In this document: positions 7,620 to 15,282 of the stretch, one piece after another
Position numbering within the stretch: position 1 is the stretch's first letter
Layout: every line of letters begins with the position of its first letter
From: an uncultured Ruminococcus sp.
Lineage (GTDB): Bacteria > Bacillota > Clostridia > Oscillospirales > Ruminococcaceae
Assembly: GCA_937902395.1 (NCBI GenBank)
Contig: CALGTV010000093.1
Location: forward strand, 1-18,358
Length of the DNA: 18,358 bases
Reading direction: 5' to 3'
Notes under the pieces: generated by a model
What the model was told of the DNA's origin: nothing
Databases searched by the model: none
The model's input: only the letters and a program-made list of their open reading frames with translations
Translations under genes and position numbers: made by a program

Positions 7620-8306
7620 ATGTTAATCGAATTATTAAAAAATCTGTTGTTTTTTGTTCTGCATGTTGAAAATAATAATATTTTTCCTAAACCTCTTTCT
7701 AAAACTAGGGAGCTCGAGTGTTTTGAAAAAATGTCAGCAGGGGATAAAACTGCAAGAAATATGCTGATTGAGCATAATCTGCGGCTTGTGGCCCATATCG
7801 TTAAAAAATATACTCAGTCACCCTCGGAGCAGGATGAACTAATTTCAATCGGTACAATCGGTCTTATAAAGGCAGTCTCAACTTTTGACTACACAAAAGG
7901 AGCGAAATTTGCAACATACGCAAGCCGTTGTATTGAAAACGAAATACTTATGAATTTTCGCGCATCAAAAAAATCTGCAGGTGATATTTATCTTGGTGAC
8001 CCTGTAGAAACTGACAAGGACGGCAATTCGATGACGCTTATAGACCTTGTCGACGACGGAGTTGACATTCACGAACAAGTTGAATTAAAAATTCGTTCTA
8101 AGGAATTATATACTTTTCTTGAAAAATGCCTTGACAAACGTGAGCTTGAAATAATTGTATATAGATACGGATTATATTCAAGCACACCGCATACTCAGAA
8201 TGAAACGGCTGAAAAGCTTGGTATATCACGCTCATATGTCTCGCGAATCGAGAAGAAAGCAATCAGCAAACTAAAAGAGATGTACGACAGTAGTTCAATA
8301 TTCTGA
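7620..8306 (+). CDS. sigK: Sporulation sigma factor, sigma-K type
   Basis: This 228-residue sigma-70 protein is strongly like SigK. Its N-terminus (MLIELLKNLLFFVLHVENN) resembles the hydrophobic pro-sequence of pro-sigma-K that keeps it membrane-bound until cleaved. It then carries FPKPLS, ARNMLIEHNLRLVAHIVKK, ELISIGTIGLIKA and ASRCIENEILMN (region 2). The C-terminal helix-turn-helix is LGISRSYVSRIEKKAISKL (region 4). In sporulators it drives late mother-cell genes. The gene is whole and not split by a skin-type element. The ATG at 7620 is preferred over the GTG at 7611, with GGACGGTG as a weak SD. Presence of sigK suggests sporulation capacity but does not prove it, and sigma-E is a close relative; the pro-sequence and HTH favour sigma-K. 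Confidence 0.85.
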   Translation: MLIELLKNLLFFVLHVENNNIFPKPLSKTRELECFEKMSAGDKTARNMLIEHNLRLVAHIVKKYTQSPSEQDELISIGTIGLIKAVSTFDYTKGAKFATYASRCIENEILMNFRASKKSAGDIYLGDPVETDKDGNSMTLIDLVDDGVDIHEQVELKIRSKELYTFLEKCLDKRELEIIVYRYGLYSSTPHTQNETAEKLGISRSYVSRIEKKAISKLKEMYDSSSIF

Positions 8307-8360
8307 TTTGTATATTTATATCTGCCAAAAATATTTGTTTCTGTTTGTGCATAGTGGCAA

Positions 8361-8389
8361 TTGCTTTTGTGTTGAAATTGTGATATAAT
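8361..8389 (+). promoter_or_regulatory. Promoter of the symporter-TPR operon
   Basis: TTGCTT (8361-8366), a 17-base spacer and TATAAT (8384-8389), with an extended TG at 8381-8382. Transcription would start near 8396, giving a leader of about 100 bases that begins just before the first hairpin at 8412. Confidence 0.7.
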
Positions 8390-8411
8390 TATTAACAGGT
8401 ATTTCCGAAAA

Positions 8412-8434
8412 GAGCCATGCAAGCCGCATGGCTC
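8412..8434 (+). promoter_or_regulatory. Perfect 9-bp GC-rich hairpin at the start of the symporter leader
   Basis: GAGCCATGC (8412-8420) and GCATGGCTC (8426-8434) form a perfect stem with loop AAGCC. It is followed by AAAAATTATT rather than a T-run, so it is not an intrinsic terminator on this strand. It lies about 15 bases from the predicted transcript start and may protect the 5' end or serve as a control element. Confidence 0.55.
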
Positions 8435-8448
8435 AAAAATTATTAATG

Positions 8449-8501
8449 AAAGGAGGGTACAAATTAAAATTTAATATTTTAATTTGTACAAAAATCTTAT
8501 G
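8449..8501 (+). promoter_or_regulatory. Split ribosome-binding site: SD and start codon bridged by a 14-bp hairpin
   Basis: A strong SD, AAAGGAGG (8449-8456), lies 42 bases from the ATG (8499-8501), far beyond working distance. Between them lies a perfect inverted repeat: GTACAAATTAAAAT (8457-8470), loop TTAAT, ATTTTAATTTGTAC (8476-8489). When folded, only AAAAATCTT (9 bases) separates SD and ATG, an ideal spacing. This is seen in the sequence; the bridging function is inferred. Confidence 0.65.
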
Positions 8502-10043
8502 GAAAAAAACCTGATAATTATGCTTGTGACTATCGTCGCGTATATGCTGATGATGGTTGCTATTGGAATTCTATGTTCAAAGAAGAACGAGAATGTCGGT
8601 GACTTTTATCTCGGAGGCAGAAAACTGGGACCTATTGTCACTGCTATGAGTGCTGAGGCTTCTGATATGAGCAGTTGGCTTCTTATGGGACTTCCCGGCG
8701 TTGCTTATCTCACAGGCTGCGCTGAGGCAGGTTGGACAGCAATAGGACTTGCTATTGGTACATATGTCAACTGGTTAATCGTAGCAAAGAGACTTCGTGT
8801 TTATACACAGAAGTGCGGCAATTCTATCACAATTCCCGACTTTTTCTCTAACCGTTACCGTGATAGCAAAAATATCCTTATGGGTATTTCCGCGGCAATA
8901 ATCCTCATCTTCTTCGTTCCCTACACTGCTTCGGGATTTGCCGCATGCGGAAAGCTTTTCTCTACTCTTTTCGGTATTGATTATCACATAGCAATGATTA
9001 TAAGCGCAATTATTATCATTGCGTATACATCAGTCGGTGGATTTCTTGCAGCTTCTACTACTGACCTTATTCAAAGTATTGTTATGACGCTTGCTCTTGT
9101 TATTCTTGTAATATTTGGTATAAATGCCGCTGGCGGTATGGATACTGTTATGGACAACGCTAAGGGACTTACAGATTATCTTTCATTTACAGCGCTTCAC
9201 AATCCGGAAAATGGCGGTTCTACTCCATATTCTGCTCTTTCCATTGCTTCACTTCTCGCGTGGGGACTTGGTTATTTTGGTATGCCTCATATTCTCCTGC
9301 GCTTTATGGCAATTGAGGACAAGAACAAAGTCAAGACATCAAGAAGAATTGCATCTGTATGGGTTGTAATATCTATGGGAGTTGCAATTTTCATTGGTAT
9401 TATTGGAAATTCACTTTCTGCACAGGGGAAAATTGTAAAGCTTGTTGGAAGTTCTGAAGCTGAGACAATTATCATGAAAATGGCTACATACATGAGTGAA
9501 AACGGATTTCTTCTTGCAATTCTCGGCGGTCTTATTTTCTCCGGTATTCTTGCATCAACTATGTCAACATCTGATTCACAGCTTCTTGCTGCATCTTCAA
9601 GTATGTCTGAAAATTTGCTGAAAGGCATGTTCAAGGTTAAAATGAACGATAAACAATCTATGATTTCAGCAAGAGTAGTTCTTGTAGTTATTGCTGTTCT
9701 TTCCGTATTTATTGCTTGGAATCCTAACAGCTCTGTATTCCGTATCGTATCATTTGCGTGGGCTGGCTTTGGCGCAACATTTGCTCCTGTTATGCTTCTT
9801 GCACTTTTCTGGAAGCGTTCCAACAAGTATGGTGCAATTGCAGGACTTATTACAGGTGGTGCAATGGTATTCCTCTGGAAATTCGTAATTGCTAATCTTG
9901 GCGGTGTATTTGCTATATATGAGCTTCTTCCTGCATTTGTCGTTGCAATTGTGGTAAATATCGTAGTATCACTTTGTACAACAAAACCTTCAGATGATAT
10001 GATTGCAGAATTTGAAGCAGTTAATGCAGAATTAAAGGGTTAA
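8499..10043 (+). CDS. putP: Sodium/proline-type symporter (SSS family)
   Basis: This 514-residue integral membrane transporter belongs to the sodium:solute symporter family. The N-terminal MEKNLIIMLVTIVAYMLMM helix, DFYLGGRKLGP and the TM2 signature SAEASDMSSWLLMGLPG closely match PutP. The signature includes the Asp and Ser residues linked to sodium and proline binding in the E. coli protein. About 13 membrane helices are expected. Proline is the likely substrate, but close SSS members differ, so specificity is inferred. The ATG at 8499 is preferred over the in-frame TTG at 8484, which sits within the hairpin arm. Translation probably depends on the hairpin-bridged SD described above. The stop is one base from the next gene, so the two are one operon. 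Confidence 0.85.
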   Translation: MEKNLIIMLVTIVAYMLMMVAIGILCSKKNENVGDFYLGGRKLGPIVTAMSAEASDMSSWLLMGLPGVAYLTGCAEAGWTAIGLAIGTYVNWLIVAKRLRVYTQKCGNSITIPDFFSNRYRDSKNILMGISAAIILIFFVPYTASGFAACGKLFSTLFGIDYHIAMIISAIIIIAYTSVGGFLAASTTDLIQSIVMTLALVILVIFGINAAGGMDTVMDNAKGLTDYLSFTALHNPENGGSTPYSALSIASLLAWGLGYFGMPHILLRFMAIEDKNKVKTSRRIASVWVVISMGVAIFIGIIGNSLSAQGKIVKLVGSSEAETIIMKMATYMSENGFLLAILGGLIFSGILASTMSTSDSQLLAASSSMSENLLKGMFKVKMNDKQSMISARVVLVVIAVLSVFIAWNPNSSVFRIVSFAWAGFGATFAPVMLLALFWKRSNKYGAIAGLITGGAMVFLWKFVIANLGGVFAIYELLPAFVVAIVVNIVVSLCTTKPSDDMIAEFEAVNAELKG

Positions 10044-10044
10044 T

Positions 10045-10680
10045 ATGTTTGGTATAGATTATTCATTTGTAGAAGATAAGTACAAAGATATTATTACAGG
10101 TGCATTTGCTGAAAATCCTAAAAGCTATAAGATGTTACTGAAAGGCATTCATTATTTTTACACAAACAAAAATCAGCAGGCAATTGCAATATTTGAAAAG
10201 CTTGAAGCATCCTGTAAAAGAATAGAAGATGAGACAGTTGTATTTTTGTTCAAAGCACTTTCATATAAGGATATGAAAATGTATAATTCTGCAGCTGAAA
10301 CATATGAGTTGTTATTGCAGAAAAATCCCTCATATTCTCGAGCATGGTCAAATCTTGGACTTCTTTATATGGATATGGGTAGGTCGCGGGAAGCTGGAGA
10401 TGCTTTAAGAAATGCGCTGGCATATAATCCTGAAAATCCATATGCATATTGTAATCTTGCAGCATATTATACACAAACAGGTGACGCTGAAAAAGCACTT
10501 GAAAGTTCATTAAAAGCATTGAAACTTTATCCGCGTCTGATACCAGGAATGAGTGCTGCCTCACTTGCATATGCTATGCTTGGAGACAAGGAGAATAGTG
10601 AATATTATTTCAAACTTTACGCTGCAAACGGAGGAGATTCAGATTCACTACGTATATTAATAGACAGGGTTTATGGTTAA
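10045..10680 (+). CDS. Tetratricopeptide-repeat protein
   Basis: This 211-residue soluble protein has no signal peptide. At least three TPR units are visible at about residues 64-95, 98-131 and 132-164, for example AWSNLGLLYMDMGRSREAGDAL and AYCNLAAYYTQTGDAEKALE. A degenerate unit follows at 166-195. Residues 1-60 also look helical and may form another repeat. TPRs mediate protein-protein contacts; no partner can be named. It starts one base after the symporter stop, with AAAGGG as a weak SD, so it is probably translated by coupling to the symporter. Such proteins are common near transporters, but a role in symporter function is speculative. Confidence 0.8.
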   Translation: MFGIDYSFVEDKYKDIITGAFAENPKSYKMLLKGIHYFYTNKNQQAIAIFEKLEASCKRIEDETVVFLFKALSYKDMKMYNSAAETYELLLQKNPSYSRAWSNLGLLYMDMGRSREAGDALRNALAYNPENPYAYCNLAAYYTQTGDAEKALESSLKALKLYPRLIPGMSAASLAYAMLGDKENSEYYFKLYAANGGDSDSLRILIDRVYG

Positions 10681-10684
10681 CATC

Positions 10685-10715
10685 AATCCTCATAACGGAA
10701 TAGACAAATCTGAAA
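10685..10715 (+). repeat. Diverged end of the 10847 repeat family
   Basis: AATCCT at 10685 and TAGACAAATCT at 10701-10711, followed by AAAGCA, mirror AATCCT at 10852 and TAGACAAATCT at 10869-10879, followed by AATAGCA. The spacing matches within one base. The match fades after about 35 bases. Confidence 0.4.
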
Positions 10716-10772
10716 GCATATTTCGTGCAATGCTGTCGATGGTGCTTTGTACAATTTTTTCCTAACAAAAAG

Positions 10773-10820
10773 CTGAAAGTTTCGTATGCGATAGCCGCTT
10801 ACGAAATTTTCAGTTTTTTT
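10773..10820 (+). terminator. Intrinsic terminator of the symporter-TPR operon
   Basis: A 14-bp stem with one G-U pair (CTGAAAGTTTCGTA at 10773-10786 with TACGAAATTTTCAG at 10800-10813) and a 13-base loop is followed by seven T residues. It is a strong terminator. Confidence 0.9.
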
Positions 10821-10846
10821 ATTAATAGTATTTAAGCGTAAATATT

Positions 10847-11006
10847 ATACTAATCCTTGAAACAACAGTAGACAAATCTAATAGCAAAAATTATGCCTTT
10901 TGTCGTTGGACTTCCTCACCATACGACAGTATGCTTTCGTCATCCGCCTTGACATACGGCATTTTTGCTCATCATCTTTGTCTACTAACATTTTAGGGAT
11001 TAGTAT
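10847..11006. repeat. 160-bp palindromic intergenic element (MITE/REP-like)
   Basis: Terminal inverted repeats ATACTAATCC (10847-10856) and GGATTAGTAT (10997-11006) enclose further nested inverted repeats: GTAGACAAA with TTTGTCTAC, and AGCAAAAA/TGCC with GGCATTTTTGCT. The centre contains CATACGACAGTATG. The whole can fold into a long imperfect hairpin. It encodes no protein. The outer 24 bases recur at 401-424 (23 of 24 identical), and a diverged end lies at 10685-10715, so this is a repeat family and not a one-off structure. Confidence 0.7.
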
Positions 11007-11227
11007 TAATAATTATTTCGGCAAATCTTGCTATAAGAAAATATGAACTAAATGTAAATTTTTCGCTTAGTATGATTATAAAAATCTATCATAATTAATT
11101 GAAATATTCGTTTTTTTGTGAAATATGACGGCAAATTCTTGTTTATACACAGCAATTTGACAATGGGTGCGAGTTAAATGATTACATGTAGTTGAATGTT
11201 TTTTGTGTTATACATAAACAAAAATAG

Positions 11228-11256
11228 TTGACAACTGAGAAAATATATAGTATAAT
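11228..11256 (+). promoter_or_regulatory. Consensus promoter of the ribose operon
   Basis: TTGACA (11228-11233), a 17-base spacer and TATAAT (11251-11256) give a perfect sigma-A promoter. So strong a core promoter usually needs repression or catabolite control. A 7-bp inverted repeat, AAATAAC (11301-11307) with GTTATTT (11321-11327), lies in the leader. It could be an operator, but the evidence is weak. Confidence 0.85.
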
Positions 11257-11358
11257 ATGTATATAATTTATACGACACTAATCAATTATTGCTCTTTATT
11301 AAATAACGTTGAAAAAATATGTTATTTTTGAGTAGCAAAATACAGGAGGTATCAAAAA

Positions 11359-11763
11359 ATGAAGAAAAATGGTATTTTGAACAGCGAAATTTCACGAGTG
11401 TTATCGTATATGGGACATACGGATTGTATCGCAATCGGTGATTGCGGACTTCCTATTCCCGATGAAACAGAGCGTATAGACCTTGCACTTGCGTTTGGGA
11501 TACCAACATTCATGCAGACTCTGGAGATAGTGGCGGGGGATATGAAAATCGAGAAGATAATCATTGCCGAGGAGATAAAGGAAAAAAATCCCGATGTTCT
11601 GCGTGAAATCGAAAATTTGTTCAGTAACTGCAATATTGAAACCGAATTTGTAAGTCATAGTCAGCTGAAAGAAAAGACAAAAGGTTGTAAAGCTGTTATA
11701 AGGACTGGAGAAACTACTCCATATGCAAATATTATTTTGCAGTCAGGCTGTATTTTTTCATAG
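11359..11763 (+). CDS. rbsD: D-ribose pyranase
   Basis: This 134-residue RbsD/FucU-family mutarotase interconverts the pyranose and furanose forms of ribose so that ribokinase can use the imported sugar. The catalytic His20 lies in MGHTDCIAIGDCGLPIP, and the C-terminal RTGETTPYANIILQSGC also matches the family. The length is typical. The start has a strong SD (GGAGG, 11344-11348). It is first in the rbsDACBK order and is transcribed from the consensus promoter at 11228. Confidence 0.95.
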   Translation: MKKNGILNSEISRVLSYMGHTDCIAIGDCGLPIPDETERIDLALAFGIPTFMQTLEIVAGDMKIEKIIIAEEIKEKNPDVLREIENLFSNCNIETEFVSHSQLKEKTKGCKAVIRTGETTPYANIILQSGCIFS

Positions 11764-11781
11764 CAAAGGAGATGAAAACGA

Positions 11782-13266
11782 ATGAAAATTGAAATGAAAG
11801 GTATCAACAAGGCGTTCGGCTCCAATCAGGTTCTCAAGGATGCAGGATTTGTTCTTGAGGACGGTGAAGTTCATGCTCTCATGGGCGAAAACGGTGCCGG
11901 AAAATCTACGCTTATGAAGATACTGACAGGAGTTTATACAAGAGATGCAGGAACAGTTATTGTTGACGGCAAGGAAGTAGTGTATAAATCGCCGCAGGAA
12001 GCCGAAAAAGCAGGAATAGTCTTTATTTATCAGGAACTTAACGTACTATTTGACCTTACAGTTGAAGAAAATCTCTTTATGGGGAAGGAAATTACCAAGG
12101 GTTTTGGCATATGCGACAAAAAAGCTATGCGTAAAAAAGCACAGGAAGCTATGGATAAAATGGGTGTCAAAATACCTATTAATGCAGTAATGTCAGACCT
12201 TTCCGTTGGACAGCAGCAAATGGTTGAAATCTGCAAGGCACTTATGGTTGACGCGAAAGTTCTCATTATGGACGAGCCTACAGCTGCCCTGACACAGAGT
12301 GAAACAGAAGGTCTTTTCAAACTTATTAAGAGCCTTCGCAAAAAAGGCGTATCAATTGTCTATATCTCACACCGTATGGAAGAAATTTTTGAACTTTGTG
12401 ACAGAATTACAATTCTTCGTGATGGTACATATGTAGGAACTGAAAAAATCAAGGATATTAATATGGATGATATTGTCCGTATGATGATAGGAAGAGAAAT
12501 CGGAGAAAGATTCCCTGCACGAGATGCGAAAATCGGTAAGGAAATGCTGCGAGTTGAAGGACTTACAAAGGGCAAGACTTTCAAGGATGTAAATTTCAGC
12601 GTCAAGGCAGGAGAAGTTCTGGGAGTTTCGGGACTTATGGGTGCCGGACGCACTGAAATTATGCACGCAATTTTTGGCAATCTTCCCTTTGAAAGCGGTA
12701 AGGTTTTTATTGAGGGCAAGGAAGTTACCATAAAGAATGCCCGTGAAGCAATAAATGCAGGCATAGGCTTTATTACTGAGGACAGAAAGACTGAGGGACT
12801 TCTCCTTGAAAAGAGCATATCCGAAAATATTGCTCTTGCTAATCTGGGTAAAATTTCCGATAAATCAGTTGTAAAAAAATCTAAGGTAGATGACCTTGTT
12901 AAAAAAGGAATTTCGGAATTTCGTATTAAGTGTTTCGGACCTGACCATGAATGCAATAATCTTTCAGGCGGTAATCAGCAGAAAGTTGTATTTGCAAAAT
13001 GGGTATACACCGATCCGAAGATTCTTATTCTTGATGAACCTACAAGAGGTGTAGACATCGGTGCAAAAAAAGAAATATACAGTGTAATAAATGATCTTGC
13101 AGCAAAAGGCGTTGCAATTATCCTTGTTTCCTCAGAACTTCCCGAAGTACTGGGAATGAGCGACAGAATCATGGTTGTTCACGAGGGTAAAATCACAGGA
13201 ATAATTGATGCTAAAGAAGCAGATCAGGAAAAAGTAATGACATTGGCAACAGGAGGTACTTTGTAA
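11782..13266 (+). CDS. rbsA: Ribose ABC transporter ATP-binding protein
   Basis: This 494-residue protein has two fused ABC domains, as usual for sugar importers of this class. The first has Walker A GENGAGKST (35-43), signature LSVGQQQMVEICKAL and Walker B LIMDEPTAAL. The second has a degenerate P-loop (GLMGAGRTE, Arg in place of Lys), normal for RbsA, with an intact LSGGNQQKV signature and ILDEPTRGVDIGAK. It powers ribose uptake at the inner face of the membrane, paired with RbsC. The SD is AAAGGAG, eight bases before the ATG. Its TAA shares one base with the rbsC ATG. Confidence 0.95.
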   Translation: MKIEMKGINKAFGSNQVLKDAGFVLEDGEVHALMGENGAGKSTLMKILTGVYTRDAGTVIVDGKEVVYKSPQEAEKAGIVFIYQELNVLFDLTVEENLFMGKEITKGFGICDKKAMRKKAQEAMDKMGVKIPINAVMSDLSVGQQQMVEICKALMVDAKVLIMDEPTAALTQSETEGLFKLIKSLRKKGVSIVYISHRMEEIFELCDRITILRDGTYVGTEKIKDINMDDIVRMMIGREIGERFPARDAKIGKEMLRVEGLTKGKTFKDVNFSVKAGEVLGVSGLMGAGRTEIMHAIFGNLPFESGKVFIEGKEVTIKNAREAINAGIGFITEDRKTEGLLLEKSISENIALANLGKISDKSVVKKSKVDDLVKKGISEFRIKCFGPDHECNNLSGGNQQKVVFAKWVYTDPKILILDEPTRGVDIGAKKEIYSVINDLAAKGVAIILVSSELPEVLGMSDRIMVVHEGKITGIIDAKEADQEKVMTLATGGTL

Positions 13267-14258
13267 TGGCAAATAAAACAGCAGCAGTTGCAGCTCCTAC
13301 TAATAAAAAGAGCTGGACTTCGTATATCGGTGAATATGGTGCATTTATCGCACTTGTATTCCTTGTAGTAGTAATCAGCGTAGTAAGCCCTGAATTCAGA
13401 ACGGCAGGAAACTTCCTCAATCTACTCAGACAAGCAACCTTCAATGGACTTATCGCGTTCGGTATGACTTGTGTTATACTTTCAGACGGAATTGACCTTT
13501 CAGTTGGTTCAACACTTGCACTCAGTGCAGTTATCTGTGCGAAACTTATAATGCAAGGTGTTCCTGCAATTCTGGCAATGATCATTGCTCTTATTTCAGG
13601 TACATTGCTTGGTATAGTCAGCGGACTACTTGTAACAAAGGGGCGTTTGCAGCCATTTATAGCAACACTTATTACAATGACGGCGTACAGAGGATTCGCC
13701 CTCATTCTTACAGACGGTAAACCCATTTCCAATATTGCAAAGAGCATCGGTGACAGACCTAATCAGTTTGCATTCAAACTTATGGGTAAAGGAAATCTGT
13801 TCGGAAAAATCCCGATACCTGCAATTCTTCTTATTTTTGCACTTATCGTATTTTACTTTGTACTCAATAAGACAACATTCGGACGTAAGGTATATGCAAC
13901 AGGAAGCAATTCCAAGTGTGCAAAGCTTGTTGGTGTAAACATTACAAAGACAAAGGTAATTGTATATGCTATTTCAGGTTTCATGTCTGCTCTTACAGGA
14001 CTTATTCTTATTTCTCGTCTTGATTCCGCACAGCCTACACTTGGTGACGGATACGAGCTTGATGCTATTGCAGCTGTAGCTCTCGGCGGTACTTCAATGA
14101 GCGGCGGACGGGGTAAAATCACAGGTACAATTGCAGGCGTACTTATAATCGCAGTACTTAACAACGGTATGAATCTCCTTGAAGTTTCCACATATTATCA
14201 GGATGTTATTAAGGCTGTTGTAATTCTTGTTGCTGTACTTTCAGACAGAAAACGTTAA
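13266..14258 (+). CDS. rbsC: Ribose ABC transporter permease
   Basis: This 330-residue multi-spanning membrane protein is of the RbsC/BPD_transp_2 family. Family features are FNGLIAFGMTCVILSDGIDLSVGST, the ATGSN turn after FGRKVYATG, and ALGGTSMSGGRGKITGTIAG near the C-terminus. About 8-10 helices form the ribose pore. The start codon overlaps the rbsA stop (TAATG) with GGAGG upstream, so the two are translationally coupled. The N-terminal 20 residues are Ala/Lys-rich and cytoplasmic. Confidence 0.95.
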   Translation: MANKTAAVAAPTNKKSWTSYIGEYGAFIALVFLVVVISVVSPEFRTAGNFLNLLRQATFNGLIAFGMTCVILSDGIDLSVGSTLALSAVICAKLIMQGVPAILAMIIALISGTLLGIVSGLLVTKGRLQPFIATLITMTAYRGFALILTDGKPISNIAKSIGDRPNQFAFKLMGKGNLFGKIPIPAILLIFALIVFYFVLNKTTFGRKVYATGSNSKCAKLVGVNITKTKVIVYAISGFMSALTGLILISRLDSAQPTLGDGYELDAIAAVALGGTSMSGGRGKITGTIAGVLIIAVLNNGMNLLEVSTYYQDVIKAVVILVAVLSDRKR

Positions 14259-14284
14259 ACTACTAAATTGGGAGGTAATAACCT

Positions 14285-15217
14285 ATGAAAAAATTTCTGG
14301 CTATAATTTTAAGCCTTATAACAATGCTATGCCTTACCTCATGTCAGTTTATCACAATTGACGGAGAGGATAACGGAAGCGGAGGCGATTTTAAGGGAAA
14401 CGGTTCTATCGGACTTTCAGTATCAACGCAGAATAATCCATTCTTTGTTACTCTGGTTGAGGGCGCAAAAGAAGCTGCAGAGAAAGCAGATGTTCAGCTT
14501 GTTGTAGTTGACGCGGGCGATGACGCTGCAAAGCAGGTAAGTGATATTGAAGACCTTATTGCAAAGAACGTCAGCGTTCTTATTGTAAATCCTGTTGACT
14601 CCGATACAGTTTCATCTGTTGTACAGGATGCTGTAAACAAGGGTGTTAAGGTAATTTCCGCAGACCGTGTGGTAAATGGAGTTGACATCGATTGTCAGAT
14701 TGCTTCTGATAATGTACTTGGCGCAGAGCTTGCAACACAGTACATCGTTGATCAGGTAGGCGAAGGTGCCAAGGTTGCAGAACTTCAGGGAACAAGCGGT
14801 GCTTCTGCTGCTATTGACAGAGGCGAAGGCTTCCATAATATTGCAGATTCAAAGCTTAAAGTCGTTGCAAGTCAGCCAGCTGATTTCGACAGAACAAAGG
14901 GTATGACTGTTATGGAAAATATGCTTCAGGCAAACGGTGATATCAAGGCAGTATTTGCTGCTAATGATGAAATGGCACTTGGAGCTATGGAGGCTATTTC
15001 CGCATCAAGAAAGGATATTCTTGTAGTTGGATTTGATGCTACAGACGACGCTATATCTTCAATTAAGGACGGCAAAATGGGTGCAACAATAGCACAGCAG
15101 CCTGACCTTATTGGTGCTACATCTGTTGAAACAGCAATAAGACTTATAAACGGCGAGACAGTTGAAAAGTCAATTCCCGTAGAGGTAACGCTTATCACAG
15201 CTGAAAACGCAGGCTAA
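14285..15217 (+). CDS. rbsB: Ribose-binding lipoprotein of the ABC transporter
   Basis: This 310-residue protein has a lipoprotein signal peptide (MKKFLAIILSLITMLCLTSC) with lipobox LTSC and modified Cys20, so it is tethered outside the membrane as in other Gram-positives. A short Gly/Ser/Asp linker precedes the type I periplasmic-binding fold. The fold includes IGLSVSTQNNPFFVTLVEGAK, VNPVDSDTV, AVFAANDEMALGAMEA and VVGFDATDDA, matching RbsB. It captures ribose and delivers it to RbsC. The SD is GGGAGG, 9 bases before ATG. A terminator follows, so rbsB is the last gene fully transcribed before rbsK. Confidence 0.93.
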   Translation: MKKFLAIILSLITMLCLTSCQFITIDGEDNGSGGDFKGNGSIGLSVSTQNNPFFVTLVEGAKEAAEKADVQLVVVDAGDDAAKQVSDIEDLIAKNVSVLIVNPVDSDTVSSVVQDAVNKGVKVISADRVVNGVDIDCQIASDNVLGAELATQYIVDQVGEGAKVAELQGTSGASAAIDRGEGFHNIADSKLKVVASQPADFDRTKGMTVMENMLQANGDIKAVFAANDEMALGAMEAISASRKDILVVGFDATDDAISSIKDGKMGATIAQQPDLIGATSVETAIRLINGETVEKSIPVEVTLITAENAG

Positions 15218-15225
15218 CTCATATT

Positions 15226-15261
15226 AAAGTCCTGTTCTGCAATTGTGGGACAGGACTTTTT
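15226..15261 (+). terminator. Intrinsic terminator between rbsB and rbsK
   Basis: A 10-bp perfect stem (AAAGTCCTGT at 15226-15235 with ACAGGACTTT at 15250-15259) is followed by TTTTT. No promoter is apparent between it and rbsK, so rbsK probably depends on partial read-through. Confidence 0.8.
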
Positions 15262-15282
15262 CGGAAAATGGAGGTTATAAAA

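Larger units (their letters stand above)
10681..11358. other. Long intergenic region before the ribose operon, 678 bases
   Basis: No gene is visible. In order it holds a diverged repeat end (10685-10711), the terminator of the symporter operon (10773-10820), a 160-bp palindromic element (10847-11006), a pair of similar CGGCAAAT sequences (11019 and 11129), and the ribose promoter (11228-11256). An inverted repeat in the leader (11301-11327) completes it. Confidence 0.6.

Noticed and set aside
8412..8440. Hairpin after the sigma-K gene as a transcription terminator
   Set aside because: It is followed by AAAAATTATT instead of a T-run and lies downstream of the strong -10 at 8384-8389, so it belongs to the next gene's leader.
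9287..9826. Long minus-strand open frame of 179 codons within the symporter gene
   Set aside because: It is antisense to a conserved membrane protein, has no SD, and its Thr/Ile/Arg-rich product is typical of shadow frames.
10847..11006. CRISPR array or tRNA-like RNA
   Set aside because: There are no regularly spaced direct repeats and no cloverleaf or CCA-type ends; the structure is a single nested palindrome.
12360..12956. Minus-strand open frame of 198 codons within rbsA
   Set aside because: It is antisense to the conserved ABC protein, with Ser/Pro-rich shadow composition and no start signals.
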